NCBI RefSeq assembly: GCF_030063365.1
Contig: NZ_JASISY010000005.1
Coordinates: 242,320 to 306,319, forward strand
Direction: 5' to 3'
Length of the DNA: 64,000 nt
DNA from: Cryobacterium sp. PH29-G1
Lineage (GTDB): Bacteria; Actinomycetota; Actinomycetes; Actinomycetales; Microbacteriaceae
Shown: one piece after another, positions 26,193 through 36,107 of the stretch
Layout of the letters: every line of letters starts with the position of its first letter
Position numbering within the stretch: the first letter of the stretch is position 1
Notes under the pieces: model-generated
The model's input: the letters and a program-made list of their open reading frames with translations, nothing else
Databases searched by the model: none
What the model was told of the DNA's origin: nothing
Made by a program: the position numbers and the translations under genes

Positions 26193-27560
26193 CTACCCCG
26201 CGCTGACGATCAGCAAGGTCACGGCGAAGACCAAACCCGCGGCCACGAAGGTGATGGTCGTGTAGCCGAGAATATCGCGCATCTTCAACCCGGCGATGGC
26301 GAGCAGCGGCAGGGCCCAGAACGGCTGGATCATGTTCGTCCATTGATCGCCATAGGAGACGGCCATGATGGCAACCGAGGGATCGACGCCCAGGCGGTCA
26401 GCGGCGTCGAGCATGATCGGACCCTGCACCGCGAACTGACCTCCACCGGAGGGAACGAAGAAGTTGACCAGACCGGCCGCCAGTAGCGCCATCACGCCGA
26501 AGGTCGCCGGGGTCGATACGTTCACGAAGAAGTCGGAGAAGACCTCGATGAGTCCCGACCCCACCATCATGCCCAGGATGCCCGCGTAGAGCGGAAACTG
26601 CAGCAGAATATCGCCGACGTTCGACGCCGCGTCTTTGGTGAGCCGAATCAGCTCGAACGGGTTACGCACGAGCAGAAAGATCAGCGCGAGGAACGACCAG
26701 TTGACAATGTCGAGCGTGATGGTGCCGCCCTCGACGAAGTGAATGGCGAGATAGGCCACCAGGGCGAGACCCACGATCAGCGTTAGGACACGACTGGCAT
26801 CAAGGCGGTCGGCTGGAGTGACCACCGACTCCTCGGCGACAGCCTTCTCCCGCGCATCGACCTGTAGAACGAATACCGGGGCATCGCGCCGCGGCGCGAC
26901 GAGGGCCAGAGCAAGTGCCACAATCGCGATCGTGGCGATAGCCGCCGTTATATTCCACACAGAGAATGTGGTGTCGCTGAGCGAAATCGTGCGGCCGAGC
27001 TGTTCGGCTAGAAAGGAACCCTCCGTGGCGGCGGTGAGCGGTCCCGATCCGGAATAACCCATGTGCCAGATCACAAAGCCGGAGTATCCGGCGGCGACCA
27101 ACAGCGGGAAGTGCACCGGAATGCCCTTGGCGCGCAGCTGAAAAGCCACCTCCTTGGCGAGCAGCCCACCGACTACGAGGCCCAAACCCCACGTGATCAG
27201 GCACGCCACCGCGGCGACCACGAACACGAAGACGTAGGCCTGCAGGGCTGTGCGGGGCACCCCGCCCAAGCGCACGAGCAGTCGGTGCACCGGAGTAGTG
27301 TTGGCCAGAACGTGACCGAGCAACAGCACGAGCGCCATTTGCGTCATGAATGCGAGCAGCCCGGCCAGGCCGTCTCCCCAGCTGCGCACGACATCGATCG
27401 GTGCGGAATCGGTGAGTATTAGGGCGAGGATGGCTACGATCACGCTCAGTGCGATCACGAATACCAGTGCGCTCGGAATGAACCGTTCGACGAGCGAATT
27501 GATTGGGCGCATGAAGGCGGCGGCCGGCCCCGTGGCGCGTTTGTCGGTGGCAGTTGACAT
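26193..27560 (-). CDS. atoE: Short-chain fatty acid transporter (AtoE family)
   Basis: A 455-residue inner-membrane carrier with about 11-12 helices. The first helix region (FIPSALVFVIALSVIVAI), the motif MALVLLLGHVLANTTPVH and PSGGGQFAVQGPIMLDAA are characteristic of AtoE. It imports short-chain acids such as acetoacetate or butyrate. No ato CoA-transferase is adjacent, so it may serve a different organic acid. Confidence 0.88.
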   Translation of the reverse strand: MSTATDKRATGPAAAFMRPINSLVERFIPSALVFVIALSVIVAILALILTDSAPIDVVRSWGDGLAGLLAFMTQMALVLLLGHVLANTTPVHRLLVRLGGVPRTALQAYVFVFVVAAVACLITWGLGLVVGGLLAKEVAFQLRAKGIPVHFPLLVAAGYSGFVIWHMGYSGSGPLTAATEGSFLAEQLGRTISLSDTTFSVWNITAAIATIAIVALALALVAPRRDAPVFVLQVDAREKAVAEESVVTPADRLDASRVLTLIVGLALVAYLAIHFVEGGTITLDIVNWSFLALIFLLVRNPFELIRLTKDAASNVGDILLQFPLYAGILGMMVGSGLIEVFSDFFVNVSTPATFGVMALLAAGLVNFFVPSGGGQFAVQGPIMLDAADRLGVDPSVAIMAVSYGDQWTNMIQPFWALPLLAIAGLKMRDILGYTTITFVAAGLVFAVTLLIVSAG

Positions 27561-27730
27561 GAATGTCTCCCTGAGTTGCTACTGCGTTGTGGCTCAGGGC
27601 GTCCGCACTGACCTGTCCAACGTAACAGGCGCAGCGTCGCTGATCCGAACGGGCCGGGCGGGCGCCGCGTTCACACGAAACGTAGACTTGAGGGGTCGAA
27701 GCGTGACTTCGGCGATCGTAAGGGAGCCGA

Positions 27731-28330
27731 ATGACCCAGAACGACATCGTTCTTATTCGCCACGGACAGACCGAGTGGAGCATCTCCGGTCAGCACACCG
27801 GCCGCACGGACGTTCCTTTGACCGACTTCGGTCGTCAGCAAGCGGATGCCCTCGGCGAGATGCTCGACGGCGCACACTTCGACCGCGTCTATTCCAGCCC
27901 GCTCGTGCGTGCCTGGGAGACCATGGAACGAGCCGGCTACGGAGCCCAAGGCATTCCCAGCAACAACGTTCTGGAGTGGGACTACGGGGTCTACGAAGGC
28001 CGCCGCACCGAGGACATCCGCTCGAAAATTCCCGGCTGGACCGTGTGGGGCAGCCCGATCCTGGACGGCGAGACCGTGGACGAGGTCGGTGCACGCGCCG
28101 ACCTTGCCATTGAGGCTTGCCTCGCCGCCGAGGGCCGCGTGGCCGTGTTCGCGCACGGGCATTTTCTACGCATCATGACCGCGCGTTGGATGGGATTGCC
28201 GGCCGTTGCCGGCAAGAGCCTGAGCTTGGGCACCGCAACGGTCTCCACCCTCGGCTGGGAGCGCGAGAACCGCGTGCTGCAGATGTGGAACGACGCCTGC
28301 CACCTGAGCTCGATGGACCCGATCGTCTAG
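27731..28330 (+). CDS. Histidine phosphatase (phosphoglycerate mutase-like)
   Basis: A 199-residue branch-1 histidine phosphatase. IRHGQTEWS carries the phospho-accepting His, the TGRTDVPLTDFGRQQA stretch is typical of cofactor-dependent mutase relatives, and VFAHGHFLRIM gives the second catalytic His. At this length it is a broad phosphatase rather than GpmA (~250). AAGGGAG lies just before the ATG. Confidence 0.9.
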   Translation: MTQNDIVLIRHGQTEWSISGQHTGRTDVPLTDFGRQQADALGEMLDGAHFDRVYSSPLVRAWETMERAGYGAQGIPSNNVLEWDYGVYEGRRTEDIRSKIPGWTVWGSPILDGETVDEVGARADLAIEACLAAEGRVAVFAHGHFLRIMTARWMGLPAVAGKSLSLGTATVSTLGWERENRVLQMWNDACHLSSMDPIV

Positions 28331-28387
28331 TCCGACCCGAATGTGACCATCCACTGCGATGCTGCGAGCAGCCAGCAGGCCCCGAGG

Positions 28388-28678
28388 CTAGCGCACGGGC
28401 ACCCAGGTGCCTTTGACTCGCTCGGTCACCAGGGACGCCCGCAACTCAGCTACGACCCGCAAGTCGGCCACGACATGCGCACCGATCTGCAGTGCCGTCG
28501 CGGCGTCATCCGCTGTGAAACGCACGGTGACCCGCGCTGCCCCGGCGACGATCGAGAGGTCGGATGCCTCCACCGTCGTGAATTCGGCGGCCGCGGCCGC
28601 TGCCCGCGGCACCACCGAAGCTGGCGCAATATTCGGGTGCAGGGACTCGATACTCATGGTGACGCGATAAGAAGGCAT
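28388..28678 (-). CDS. Conserved-looking hypothetical protein
   Basis: 96 residues, alpha/beta, without membrane segments or recognised motifs. The GC-rich codon pattern and an upstream TAGCCT 6 nt before the ATG (a leaderless-type start) support a real gene. It is convergent with the histidine phosphatase. No function can be proposed. Confidence 0.6.
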   Translation of the reverse strand: MPSYRVTMSIESLHPNIAPASVVPRAAAAAAEFTTVEASDLSIVAGAARVTVRFTADDAATALQIGAHVVADLRVVAELRASLVTERVKGTWVPVR

Positions 28679-28740
28679 GGTGTCAGGCTACGGGTACTGC
28701 TTTACTGAACGGGTCCCTCATCCCCACAAATCGGAGACCC

Positions 28741-29037
28741 ATGACTTTCACGGCCACGATCGTTGCCCAGGTTCAGTCCACCAAACCGGATGCCCTCTGG
28801 GCGATCGCCACGACGCTCAGCACGCAGGTCCAGAATCCAGCCGGTGCGAATGCGTTCATCGCGCTCCCCGACAACGGCCGCATCGAGGTGGAAATCGCCA
28901 AGTTTGGTGAGAGCCTGCCGCTGACCATCGACGTGGTCGATACGCGCGGTCAGGCCGAGGCTCGGGCCAGCGCTCAAGACGTTCTGGATCTGCTGGAGCA
29001 GTCCGCCGGCTGGCAGGTCGACCACCTGCACGACTAA
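28741..29037 (+). CDS. Small soluble hypothetical protein
   Basis: 98 residues, soluble, with an acidic C-terminus (LLEQSAGWQVDHLHD). CGGAGA precedes the ATG. It is followed 49 nt later by the mycoredoxin-like gene. No family is recognised. Confidence 0.65.
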   Translation: MTFTATIVAQVQSTKPDALWAIATTLSTQVQNPAGANAFIALPDNGRIEVEIAKFGESLPLTIDVVDTRGQAEARASAQDVLDLLEQSAGWQVDHLHD

Positions 29038-29086
29038 AGCGGATGCACACCCGCGGCACACAGGCACGCCGCCTAGGATCGCTGTC

Positions 29087-29359
29087 ATGACTGAAACGAC
29101 TGCCACCGCACCGCGCATCACTATGTATGGAGCGGAGTGGTGCGGCGACTGCCGTCGTTCCAAGTCGCTTCTCGACCGCCTCGAGGTGGACTACGACTAT
29201 GTCGACCTGCTCCTGGTCGAAGATGGCGCCGACCGTGCCCGCGCCATCAGCGGTCGCACCAACATTCCCGTGATCGTGTTTCCCGACGACAGCCACATGG
29301 TCGAGCCCAGCGATGCCGAGGTGCGCACCAAGCTGACCCAGCTCGGCCGCATCAGCTGA
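29087..29359 (+). CDS. Mycoredoxin-like glutaredoxin
   Basis: A 90-residue thioredoxin-fold protein with the active site AEWCGDCRRSK and the cis-Pro loop NIPVIVFPD. The actinobacterial mycoredoxin family reduces mixed disulfides with mycothiol, which fits this host. A TAGGAT box lies 7 nt before the ATG, suggesting a leaderless transcript. Confidence 0.88.
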   Translation: MTETTATAPRITMYGAEWCGDCRRSKSLLDRLEVDYDYVDLLLVEDGADRARAISGRTNIPVIVFPDDSHMVEPSDAEVRTKLTQLGRIS

Positions 29360-29430
29360 CGCTGGGCCGCTGGGGGCCCGCGGCCGTCGTGCTACTGTCG
29401 GAAATCGTAGCTACCAACGGGGGTCCCACC

Positions 29431-29754
29431 ATGCACGCAACAGCCACGCCGTCGACGCGACGTATTCCTATTTCGCTATGGATCAGTGCGGTGCTGTTTG
29501 CGCTCTACAGCGTGCTCGGCGTTTTCGTGTGCATCGAAGTACGCAATGACGCACTCAATATTCTTGCTCTATTGACGGTGTCTCCGCTGATGTTCGTGGG
29601 CATGGTCATTTCTGTGGTCGACATCGTGCGCACGCGCAAGCGCGGTGACGCCGAACACGGCTATGCCCGACTGCAATGGCTGGGCCTGGCGCTCATGGTC
29701 GGCGCGATGCCGCTCTGGATGGCCATCGCCATCGCCATCGCGTCGCTGCCCTAA
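29431..29754 (+). CDS. Three-helix membrane protein of unknown function
   Basis: 107 residues with three hydrophobic helices (about 14-34, 45-64 and 84-105). The ATG at 29431 follows a G-rich ribosome-site-like stretch. An open frame extends further upstream but runs through the mycoredoxin gene. No family is recognised. Confidence 0.7.
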   Translation: MHATATPSTRRIPISLWISAVLFALYSVLGVFVCIEVRNDALNILALLTVSPLMFVGMVISVVDIVRTRKRGDAEHGYARLQWLGLALMVGAMPLWMAIAIAIASLP

Positions 29755-29762
29755 CCTCGCCG

Positions 29763-30782
29763 TCAGCGCCAGCCGAGGCCGGGAGCGATCTGCTGCACGA
29801 TGGTCTCCAGCAGATGCGCGTTGTACTCGACACCCAGCTGATTCGGGATGGTGACCAGCACGGTGTCCGCTTCGTGCACTGCCGCATCCGTTTTCAGCTG
29901 GTCGACGATCACGGAAGGCTCACCGACATAGCTCTTGCCGAAGCGGGCCAGTCCGCCGTCGAGATGACCGACCTGGTCGTGACTGCCGGCTGCGGCTTCC
30001 CGACCGAAGTAGGCGCGATCCAGATCGTTGACGATCGGCAGGATGCTGCGGCTCACCGACACGCGCGGTGTTCCCTCGTGCCCGGCATACTTCCAGGCCT
30101 GCCGGTAGACGGCGATCTGCTCGGCCTGCAGATCGCCGAACGGCACGCCGGTGTCTTCGGTGAGCAGGGTGGAGCTCATGAGGTTCATGCCCTGCTCCCC
30201 CACCCACTTAGCGGTTTTGCGCGTTCCGGCACCCCACCAAATGCGTTCGTTGAGCCCGGGCGACTGCGGTTCAATCGCCAGGAGCCCGGTGCGTCCGGTC
30301 ATCTGCGGGTTCGCCGGGGCCAGGCCGGCGCCGCTGATGGCGGCCCGGAAGATGGCGGTGCGCGCACGCGCGTCATCGGCGTCGGAACTGCCCTCGGCCG
30401 GAACATAGCCGAACGTCTCGTAGCCGCGCAGCGCGGTTTCGGGCGAGCCGCGGCTGATGCCCAGCTGCAGTCGGCCGTTGCTGATCAGATCGGTGATCGC
30501 GGCTTCTTCCGCCATGTAGAACGGGTTTTCATAGCGCATGTCGATGACGCCGGTGCCGAGCTCGATTCGGCTGGTGCGGGCGGCCATCGCGGCGAGCAGC
30601 GGAAACGGCGATGCGAACTGCGGGGCGAAGTGGTGCACGCGCAGATAGGCGCCATCGATCCCAAGCTCCTCGGCGGCCTGGGACAGGTCGATCGTCTGCA
30701 GCAGGGCCTCGCCCGCGGTGCGGGCCTGTGATCCCGGTACCTCTTGGTAGTGCCCGAAGGAGAGAAATCCGATGCGCTTCAT
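29763..30782 (-). CDS. LLM-class flavin-dependent oxidoreductase
   Basis: A 339-residue bacterial-luciferase-like TIM barrel. IGFLSFGHYQ opens the barrel, RIELGTGVIDMRYENPF is the FMN/F420 contact region, and NGRLQLGISRGSP is the family signature. It lacks a partner subunit, so it resembles single-chain FMN monooxygenases. The substrate is unknown. It is convergent with the small membrane protein. Confidence 0.88.
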   Translation of the reverse strand: MKRIGFLSFGHYQEVPGSQARTAGEALLQTIDLSQAAEELGIDGAYLRVHHFAPQFASPFPLLAAMAARTSRIELGTGVIDMRYENPFYMAEEAAITDLISNGRLQLGISRGSPETALRGYETFGYVPAEGSSDADDARARTAIFRAAISGAGLAPANPQMTGRTGLLAIEPQSPGLNERIWWGAGTRKTAKWVGEQGMNLMSSTLLTEDTGVPFGDLQAEQIAVYRQAWKYAGHEGTPRVSVSRSILPIVNDLDRAYFGREAAAGSHDQVGHLDGGLARFGKSYVGEPSVIVDQLKTDAAVHEADTVLVTIPNQLGVEYNAHLLETIVQQIAPGLGWR

Positions 30783-30865
30783 AGTCGGTGTAGCGTTCGC
30801 GGCCGGTGAGCTATTCCCCCAGCGGGCTCGCCGTCCCGATCTCGAGCTGAGAGCAGCCGGGCGTG

Positions 30866-30893
30866 CGGGGCGCTCCGTCTCCGGAGCACCCCG
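30866..30893 (-). terminator. Hairpin terminator after gdh
   Basis: CGGGGCGCTCCG (30866-30877) pairs with CGGAGCACCCCG (30882-30893) with one mismatch and a 4-nt loop, directly downstream of the glutamate dehydrogenase stop. There is no long U-run. Confidence 0.6.
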
Positions 30894-30925
30894 TTACCGT
30901 CTCACGAGCGGTCAGGCACGAACTG

Positions 30926-33900
30926 TCAGCGGCGCACGATGGAACGCAGCAGCCGTACGGCAACCGACAGCGACGCCATGTCGTCTTGCGCGAGCGAGTT
31001 GACCTCCTCGAACACGCTGCGCGCGCGGCCGAGCTGTTCGGCATTCAACTCTTCCCAAAGGAGGAGGCGTTCCTCGGGAGAACCGGCATCCGTTTCGTCG
31101 AGTACGGACCGCGCCATATCGGCGACGGTCGAATACAGGTCGTCGCGCAGCGCGGCGCGAGCGAGCGCCTGCCAGCGGTCCTTTCGTGGCAGCTTCGTGA
31201 TGCGCTCGAGCAGGTTGTCGACGCCAAACCGGTTGTACACCGTGTAGTAGACCGCGGCGACTTCGGCCACCGGCAGGTTGGCCCGCGCGGCCAACTTGGC
31301 CACATCGAGCAGCGCGTACGCCTCAAACAGCTCCGACCAGCGGCGACCCAGGTCGTCGGGAATGCCCCACTCGCGGGCTTTCTCTTCCTGGATTTCGAGG
31401 CGCTTGAGGTCGGAACCCTGCAGGTAGTCTCCGAGGTGCTCACGCATCAGCGCGATCTGCGGCTTGTACTTGGCAATCACCGCGCCGACGGGCATGGAAC
31501 CGCCGTGGTTGACCTGCCAACGCACCGCGCGGTCGAGCAGACGGCGAATATCCAGGTGGATCGCCGTCCACTTCTCGGTGGGGAACGACGAGGGCAGCGC
31601 GTTGAGCTCGTTGATCATGGTGTCAAGGTCAAAGACCTCACGCAGGGCGACGAAGGCGCGTGCGATCGTCGCCTGGTTCGCCGACGTCTCTTCCATCGTG
31701 CGGAAGGCGAAGGTGATGCCGCCGAGGTTGATCATGTCGTTCGCGACGACCGTCGCAATGATCTCGCGACGAAGCGGATGCGTGTCGAGTTCGGCATCGA
31801 AGCGCTCCGACAGCTGGGTCGGGAAGTATCGGCGCAGCGTGCTGCCGAACCACGGGTCGTCGGCGAGATCGCTGTCACGCAGCGCGGTGGCCAGCTCGAT
31901 CTTGGCGTAGGCGGCGAGCACACTCAGCTCGGGGCTGGTCAGCCCCTGGCCGCGGTCGAGACGCTCGCGCAACGTAGCGGTTGTCGGGAGCGCTTCCAGC
32001 TCTCGCTGGAGTTCACCCGATTCCTCCAGCCAGTTCATGAGGCGCTCGTAACTCGGGCTCCAGTTGTTGACGAGCACCCGGTCGTTGAGCAGCAGAATGT
32101 TCTGGTCGACGTTGTCGACGAGAACGAGACGCCCCACTTCGTCGGTCATCTCGGCGAGGAATTCGGCGCGCTCGGCCGGGTCCAGCTTGCCGGCGGCGAC
32201 CATGCGATCCACGAAGATTTTGATATTGACCTCGTGGTCGGAGCAGTCAACGCCCGCCGAGTTGTCAATGGCGTCGGTGTTGAGAATAACGCCGGCCAAC
32301 GCGGCTTCGATACGGCCGAGCTGGGTGAAGCCGAGGTTACCGCCCTCGCCCACGACCTTGACCCGCAGGTCTTTGCCGTCGACCCGGATGGTGTCGTTGG
32401 CTTTGTCGCCGACCTGAGCGGCGGTTTCGCTGCTCGCCTTGACATAGGTACCGATGCCACCGTTGTAGAGCAGGTCGGTGGGCGCCAGCAGGATCGCTCG
32501 CAGCAGCTCCGGTGGGCTCAGCTGGGTGGTTCCCTCCGGCAGCCCGAGCACAATGCGAACCTCGGCCGAGATGGGAACGACCTTCGCCTGGCGGGGAAAG
32601 ACGCCGCCGCCGGTACTGATCAGGTCGGTCTCGTAGTCGGCCCAGGAGGAACGCGGTAGTTCAAACAACCGGGCCCGCTCGGCAAAGGAGCTCGCCGGGT
32701 TGGGGTTGGGATCGAGAAAGATGTGCCGATGGTCGAAGGCCGCAACGAGTTTGGTGTGTTCCGACAGCAGCATGCCGTTGCCGAACACGTCGCCCGACAT
32801 ATCGCCGACACCGACGACGGTGAAGTCTTCGGTCTGGGTGTCAACACCGAGCTCGCTGAAGTGACGTTTGACCGATTCCCAGGCACCCCGGGCGGTGATG
32901 CCCATCTCCTTGTGGTCGTAGCCCACCGACCCGCCGGAAGCGAAAGCGTCACCGAGCCAGAATCCATACTCGGCGGCCAGAGAGTTGGCGATGTCTGAGA
33001 ACGAGGCCGTGCCCTTATCGGCGGCGACCACGAGGTAGCTGTCGTCATCGTCGTGCCGCACCACGCGGTGCGGTACCACGACGTGTTCGCCGTCAGCATC
33101 GGCGACCAGATTGTCGGTGAGGTCGAGCAGCCCGCGAATGAAGGTCTTGTAGCTCTCAATACCCTCCGCCATCCACGCCGCGCGGTCCGCAGCGGGGTCG
33201 GGGAGTTTCTTGGCGAAGAATCCGCCCTTGGCGCCGGTGGGAACGATGACGGCGTTCTTGACCGTCTGCGCCTTGACCAGGCCAAGCACCTCGGTGCGAA
33301 AGTCCTCGCGTCGGTCCGACCAGCGCAGCCCGCCGCGGGCTACCTTACCAAACCGCAGGTGCACGCCCTCAACGCGGGGCGAATACACCCAAATCTCATA
33401 CTTGGGCTTGGGTGACGGCATCTGCTCGATCTGAGACGGGTCAAGTTTGATGCTCAGGTACGGCTTGTACTGAAAGAAGTTCGTGCGCAACGACGCTTCG
33501 ATGAGGGTGATCAGCGTGCGCAGCACCCGGTCGGCGTCGAGGGTGGGCACCTGTTCCATCGCTACCCGGAGCGTTTCGCGCACGTCGGTGAGGCGCAGCA
33601 TCCGCTCATCCTCGGCGAGGTCGGGGTCGAATCGGGCTTCGAACAGCGCCACCAGCCCGCTCGTGACGGCCGGGTTGGCCAGCAGCGCGTTGGCGACGAA
33701 GCCATACGAGTTGGTGTTGCCGATCTGGCGCAGGTACTTGGCGTAACTGCGCAAAATGACCACGCGGTGCCAGGGCATACCGTCTTGCAGCACCAGGCGG
33801 TCCAGGCTGTCGGACTCGATGGCGCCGCTGATGGCAGCACCGAACGAGTCGGCCAGCAGCGTGCCGGTCGCGACCGGGTCAACGCCGCTCGGGTAGTGCA

Positions 33901-35767
33901 AGCCGAGGTCGTACAGGTAAAAACGACGCCCATCAACGGTCTGGATTTCGAACGGCACCTCATCGAGCACCTCGATGCCCAGATTCTGCAGAAACGGCAG
34001 AATCTGGCTGAGGCTCTTCGGTTCGGTCATGTAGAGCTTGATGCGTGCGTCTTCGCGCGGGTCGCCCGCCGTTTTCGGCAGATACACGTGCAGCCCCGGA
34101 CGCGTGTGAGCATCGTTTGCTGCGCCGACCTGTGCGGCGCAGGCTTCGAATCGTTCGATGTCTTCGAGAGCGTCGGTGACCGCGTAGTCCACCCGGTAGC
34201 TGTCGGGAAAGGCGTTCGCCCAGACGTTGGACAGCCGCTCGGCCTCTTCGACCGAGTGCGTCTCGCGCAGCTCGTCGCTGATCCCCTCCGGCCAGGAACG
34301 AACGGCCATAGCCAGCCGGCGTTCCAGCGCGACGATGTCGACGGAATCAGCCGCTACGTCTTGCGGCAAACGGATGCGATAAAACAGTCGCGCCAACGCC
34401 GATTCGGTCATACGTGCCTCAAAGTCGAGCGACTCCGAGTTGAAGGTCTCTTGCAGTTCTTTCTCAATACGCAACCGCACGGCGGTGTTGTAGCGGTCAC
34501 GCGGCAGGTACACCAGTGCCGACATGAACCGGCCGTAGATGTCGGGCCGCAGGAACAAGCGGGTGCGACGACGTTCCTGCAGGCGTTGAATGGCGAGCGA
34601 CACGGTAACCAGGGCGGGGACTTCGATCTGGAACAACTCGTCACGGGGATAGGTTTCCATGATACCGAGCAGGTCTTTACCACTATGCGACTCGGGCGGA
34701 AATCCGACCTCGGTCATGACGGCCTTGACCTTTTCGCGCAACACCGGAACGGCCGTGACGGAGCTCGTGTAGGCACTCGCGGCGAACAATCCGATGAAGC
34801 GCTGCTCGCCGCTGACCTGGCCGGCGGCATCGAAACTCTTGATCCCGATGTAGTCAAAGTAGGCGGGGCGGTGCACGGTCGACCGAGAATTCGCCTTGGT
34901 GATTACCAGTGCGGTGCGTTCGCGGGCCTTCTGGCGGCCGGCATCCGTGAGGTGTTGAATCTGGTGGCGATCGTCGGCGGACCGCAGCAGGCCAAGGCCA
35001 CTGCCCTCAATGAGCGTGAGCACGTCTTCACCGTCGAGGGTCTCGAGGTTGTATTCGCGGTAGCCCAGAAAAGTGAAGTTTCCCTCGTCGAGCCAGTGCA
35101 GGAGCTGCTGAGTTTGGCGGAGGTCTTTGATCTGCGCACCGTCAACGACCAAGTCGAGCGCATCGGCGATCTGCATGGCCTTGGAGCGCATGTGCGGCCA
35201 GTCTCCAACCGCGGCGCGAACATCGCCCAGAACGGCCCGGAGTCCGGCCAGGAGGCTGGCCTGTTCGTCATCGCTTGCACTGTCGATTTCAATGGCGATC
35301 CAGGATTCCAGGTGCGAGGCATCGTCACCGGTCGCGATGAGGTGGGCGATGTTCGGCATGGCCGAGGTATCCCCGCTGGAAACGCCGGCGGTGGCCGGGA
35401 TGCGGTTGATGTCGACGAGGTCGTTGCTGGCCTTGCTGCGGGCCACGATGAGCAGCGGGTGCACGACCAGGTGAATGGCTGAATGCTGGCGCACGAGTTC
35501 GGCGGTGACCGAGTCCACCAGAAAAGGCATGTCGTCGGTGACGATATAAACGACACTGCGCCCGGATTCATTACGGATCTCGATGGTCGCCGTCTTCGGC
35601 ACCCGGTGCTGCGCGACCTGCCAGTGCGCGCGCGCCCGGGCCTCGAGAATCTCCGGGGTGTAATTCGACGCATCTTCGTCTGTTAGATGCTCGTAGTAGT
35701 CAACAATGAACGTTTCGAGCTCGGGATCTAACGGGGACAGACCCGTTGGGGTGAAACCAGACGACAT
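30926..35767 (-). CDS. gdh: NAD-specific glutamate dehydrogenase, large (~180 kDa) type
   Basis: A 1,613-residue enzyme that deaminates glutamate to 2-oxoglutarate. The length matches the L-180 class of Streptomyces and Pseudomonas. The N-terminal ~700 residues hold regulatory ACT-like regions. The central catalytic domain contains RFGKVARGGLRWSDR, PTGAKGGFFAKKLPD (substrate-binding lysines) and VVGVGDMSGDVFGNGML (dinucleotide fold). The start is the ATG at 35767, with GGAGG about 10 nt upstream; a longer open frame to 35887 has no good site. It is monocistronic, flanked by hairpins. Confidence 0.96.
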   Translation of the reverse strand: MSSGFTPTGLSPLDPELETFIVDYYEHLTDEDASNYTPEILEARARAHWQVAQHRVPKTATIEIRNESGRSVVYIVTDDMPFLVDSVTAELVRQHSAIHLVVHPLLIVARSKASNDLVDINRIPATAGVSSGDTSAMPNIAHLIATGDDASHLESWIAIEIDSASDDEQASLLAGLRAVLGDVRAAVGDWPHMRSKAMQIADALDLVVDGAQIKDLRQTQQLLHWLDEGNFTFLGYREYNLETLDGEDVLTLIEGSGLGLLRSADDRHQIQHLTDAGRQKARERTALVITKANSRSTVHRPAYFDYIGIKSFDAAGQVSGEQRFIGLFAASAYTSSVTAVPVLREKVKAVMTEVGFPPESHSGKDLLGIMETYPRDELFQIEVPALVTVSLAIQRLQERRRTRLFLRPDIYGRFMSALVYLPRDRYNTAVRLRIEKELQETFNSESLDFEARMTESALARLFYRIRLPQDVAADSVDIVALERRLAMAVRSWPEGISDELRETHSVEEAERLSNVWANAFPDSYRVDYAVTDALEDIERFEACAAQVGAANDAHTRPGLHVYLPKTAGDPREDARIKLYMTEPKSLSQILPFLQNLGIEVLDEVPFEIQTVDGRRFYLYDLGLHYPSGVDPVATGTLLADSFGAAISGAIESDSLDRLVLQDGMPWHRVVILRSYAKYLRQIGNTNSYGFVANALLANPAVTSGLVALFEARFDPDLAEDERMLRLTDVRETLRVAMEQVPTLDADRVLRTLITLIEASLRTNFFQYKPYLSIKLDPSQIEQMPSPKPKYEIWVYSPRVEGVHLRFGKVARGGLRWSDRREDFRTEVLGLVKAQTVKNAVIVPTGAKGGFFAKKLPDPAADRAAWMAEGIESYKTFIRGLLDLTDNLVADADGEHVVVPHRVVRHDDDDSYLVVAADKGTASFSDIANSLAAEYGFWLGDAFASGGSVGYDHKEMGITARGAWESVKRHFSELGVDTQTEDFTVVGVGDMSGDVFGNGMLLSEHTKLVAAFDHRHIFLDPNPNPASSFAERARLFELPRSSWADYETDLISTGGGVFPRQAKVVPISAEVRIVLGLPEGTTQLSPPELLRAILLAPTDLLYNGGIGTYVKASSETAAQVGDKANDTIRVDGKDLRVKVVGEGGNLGFTQLGRIEAALAGVILNTDAIDNSAGVDCSDHEVNIKIFVDRMVAAGKLDPAERAEFLAEMTDEVGRLVLVDNVDQNILLLNDRVLVNNWSPSYERLMNWLEESGELQRELEALPTTATLRERLDRGQGLTSPELSVLAAYAKIELATALRDSDLADDPWFGSTLRRYFPTQLSERFDAELDTHPLRREIIATVVANDMINLGGITFAFRTMEETSANQATIARAFVALREVFDLDTMINELNALPSSFPTEKWTAIHLDIRRLLDRAVRWQVNHGGSMPVGAVIAKYKPQIALMREHLGDYLQGSDLKRLEIQEEKAREWGIPDDLGRRWSELFEAYALLDVAKLAARANLPVAEVAAVYYTVYNRFGVDNLLERITKLPRKDRWQALARAALRDDLYSTVADMARSVLDETDAGSPEERLLLWEELNAEQLGRARSVFEEVNSLAQDDMASLSVAVRLLRSIVRR

Positions 35768-36107
35768 TGAAAAAACGCCTCCATCAAATTCGTCGTCGTG
35801 TGAGAGCGGCTCATAACCTACCGGCCACCGCCGACATCCCGGGTGGGATTCGAACACGGCGATAACCGCACAGCCAACGAACAGCAAACACAGACAAAAC
35901 AGGTGTGCGGGCTCCTGCGCCGGGCACGTCGGTGTGCCTCGCCGAACTCAATCATGGAGATCCCTTGCTAGCCCATCGTAGTCGCCGAGCCCTGAACCCC
36001 AGCTGGTGGCCGCAGAACCTGCGGCCACCAGCTTTGAATACACCCTTCCCGCGTCGATTCGGTCGTGACCGGGGCATAAACCGCCGATAACGACCAAATC
36101 GTGCTCC
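35768..36107. other. Intergenic region upstream of gdh
   Basis: 340 nt between gdh and the cell-wall hydrolase, both on the minus strand. It holds the hydrolase's 3' hairpin (36001-36033) and the gdh promoter region. The stretch around 35845-35860 looks like a tRNA T-arm (TTCGAATCCCAC on the minus strand) but no tRNA folds there. No gene is visible. Confidence 0.6.
36001..36033 (-). terminator. Strong hairpin after the cell-wall hydrolase gene
   Basis: AGCTGGTGGCCGCA (36001-36014) and TGCGGCCACCAGCT (36020-36033) form a perfect 14-bp stem with a 5-nt loop, about 75 nt past the hydrolase stop. It lacks a U-tract on the minus strand but would be very stable. Confidence 0.65.

Noticed and set aside
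30863..32659. 598-codon plus-strand frame opposite the glutamate dehydrogenase
   Set aside because: An antisense shadow; the opposite strand encodes a full-length, motif-complete enzyme.
35840..35870. tRNA T-arm-like sequence (TTCGAATCCCAC on the minus strand)
   Set aside because: The flanking bases do not pair as a T-stem and no acceptor, D or anticodon arms can be placed.
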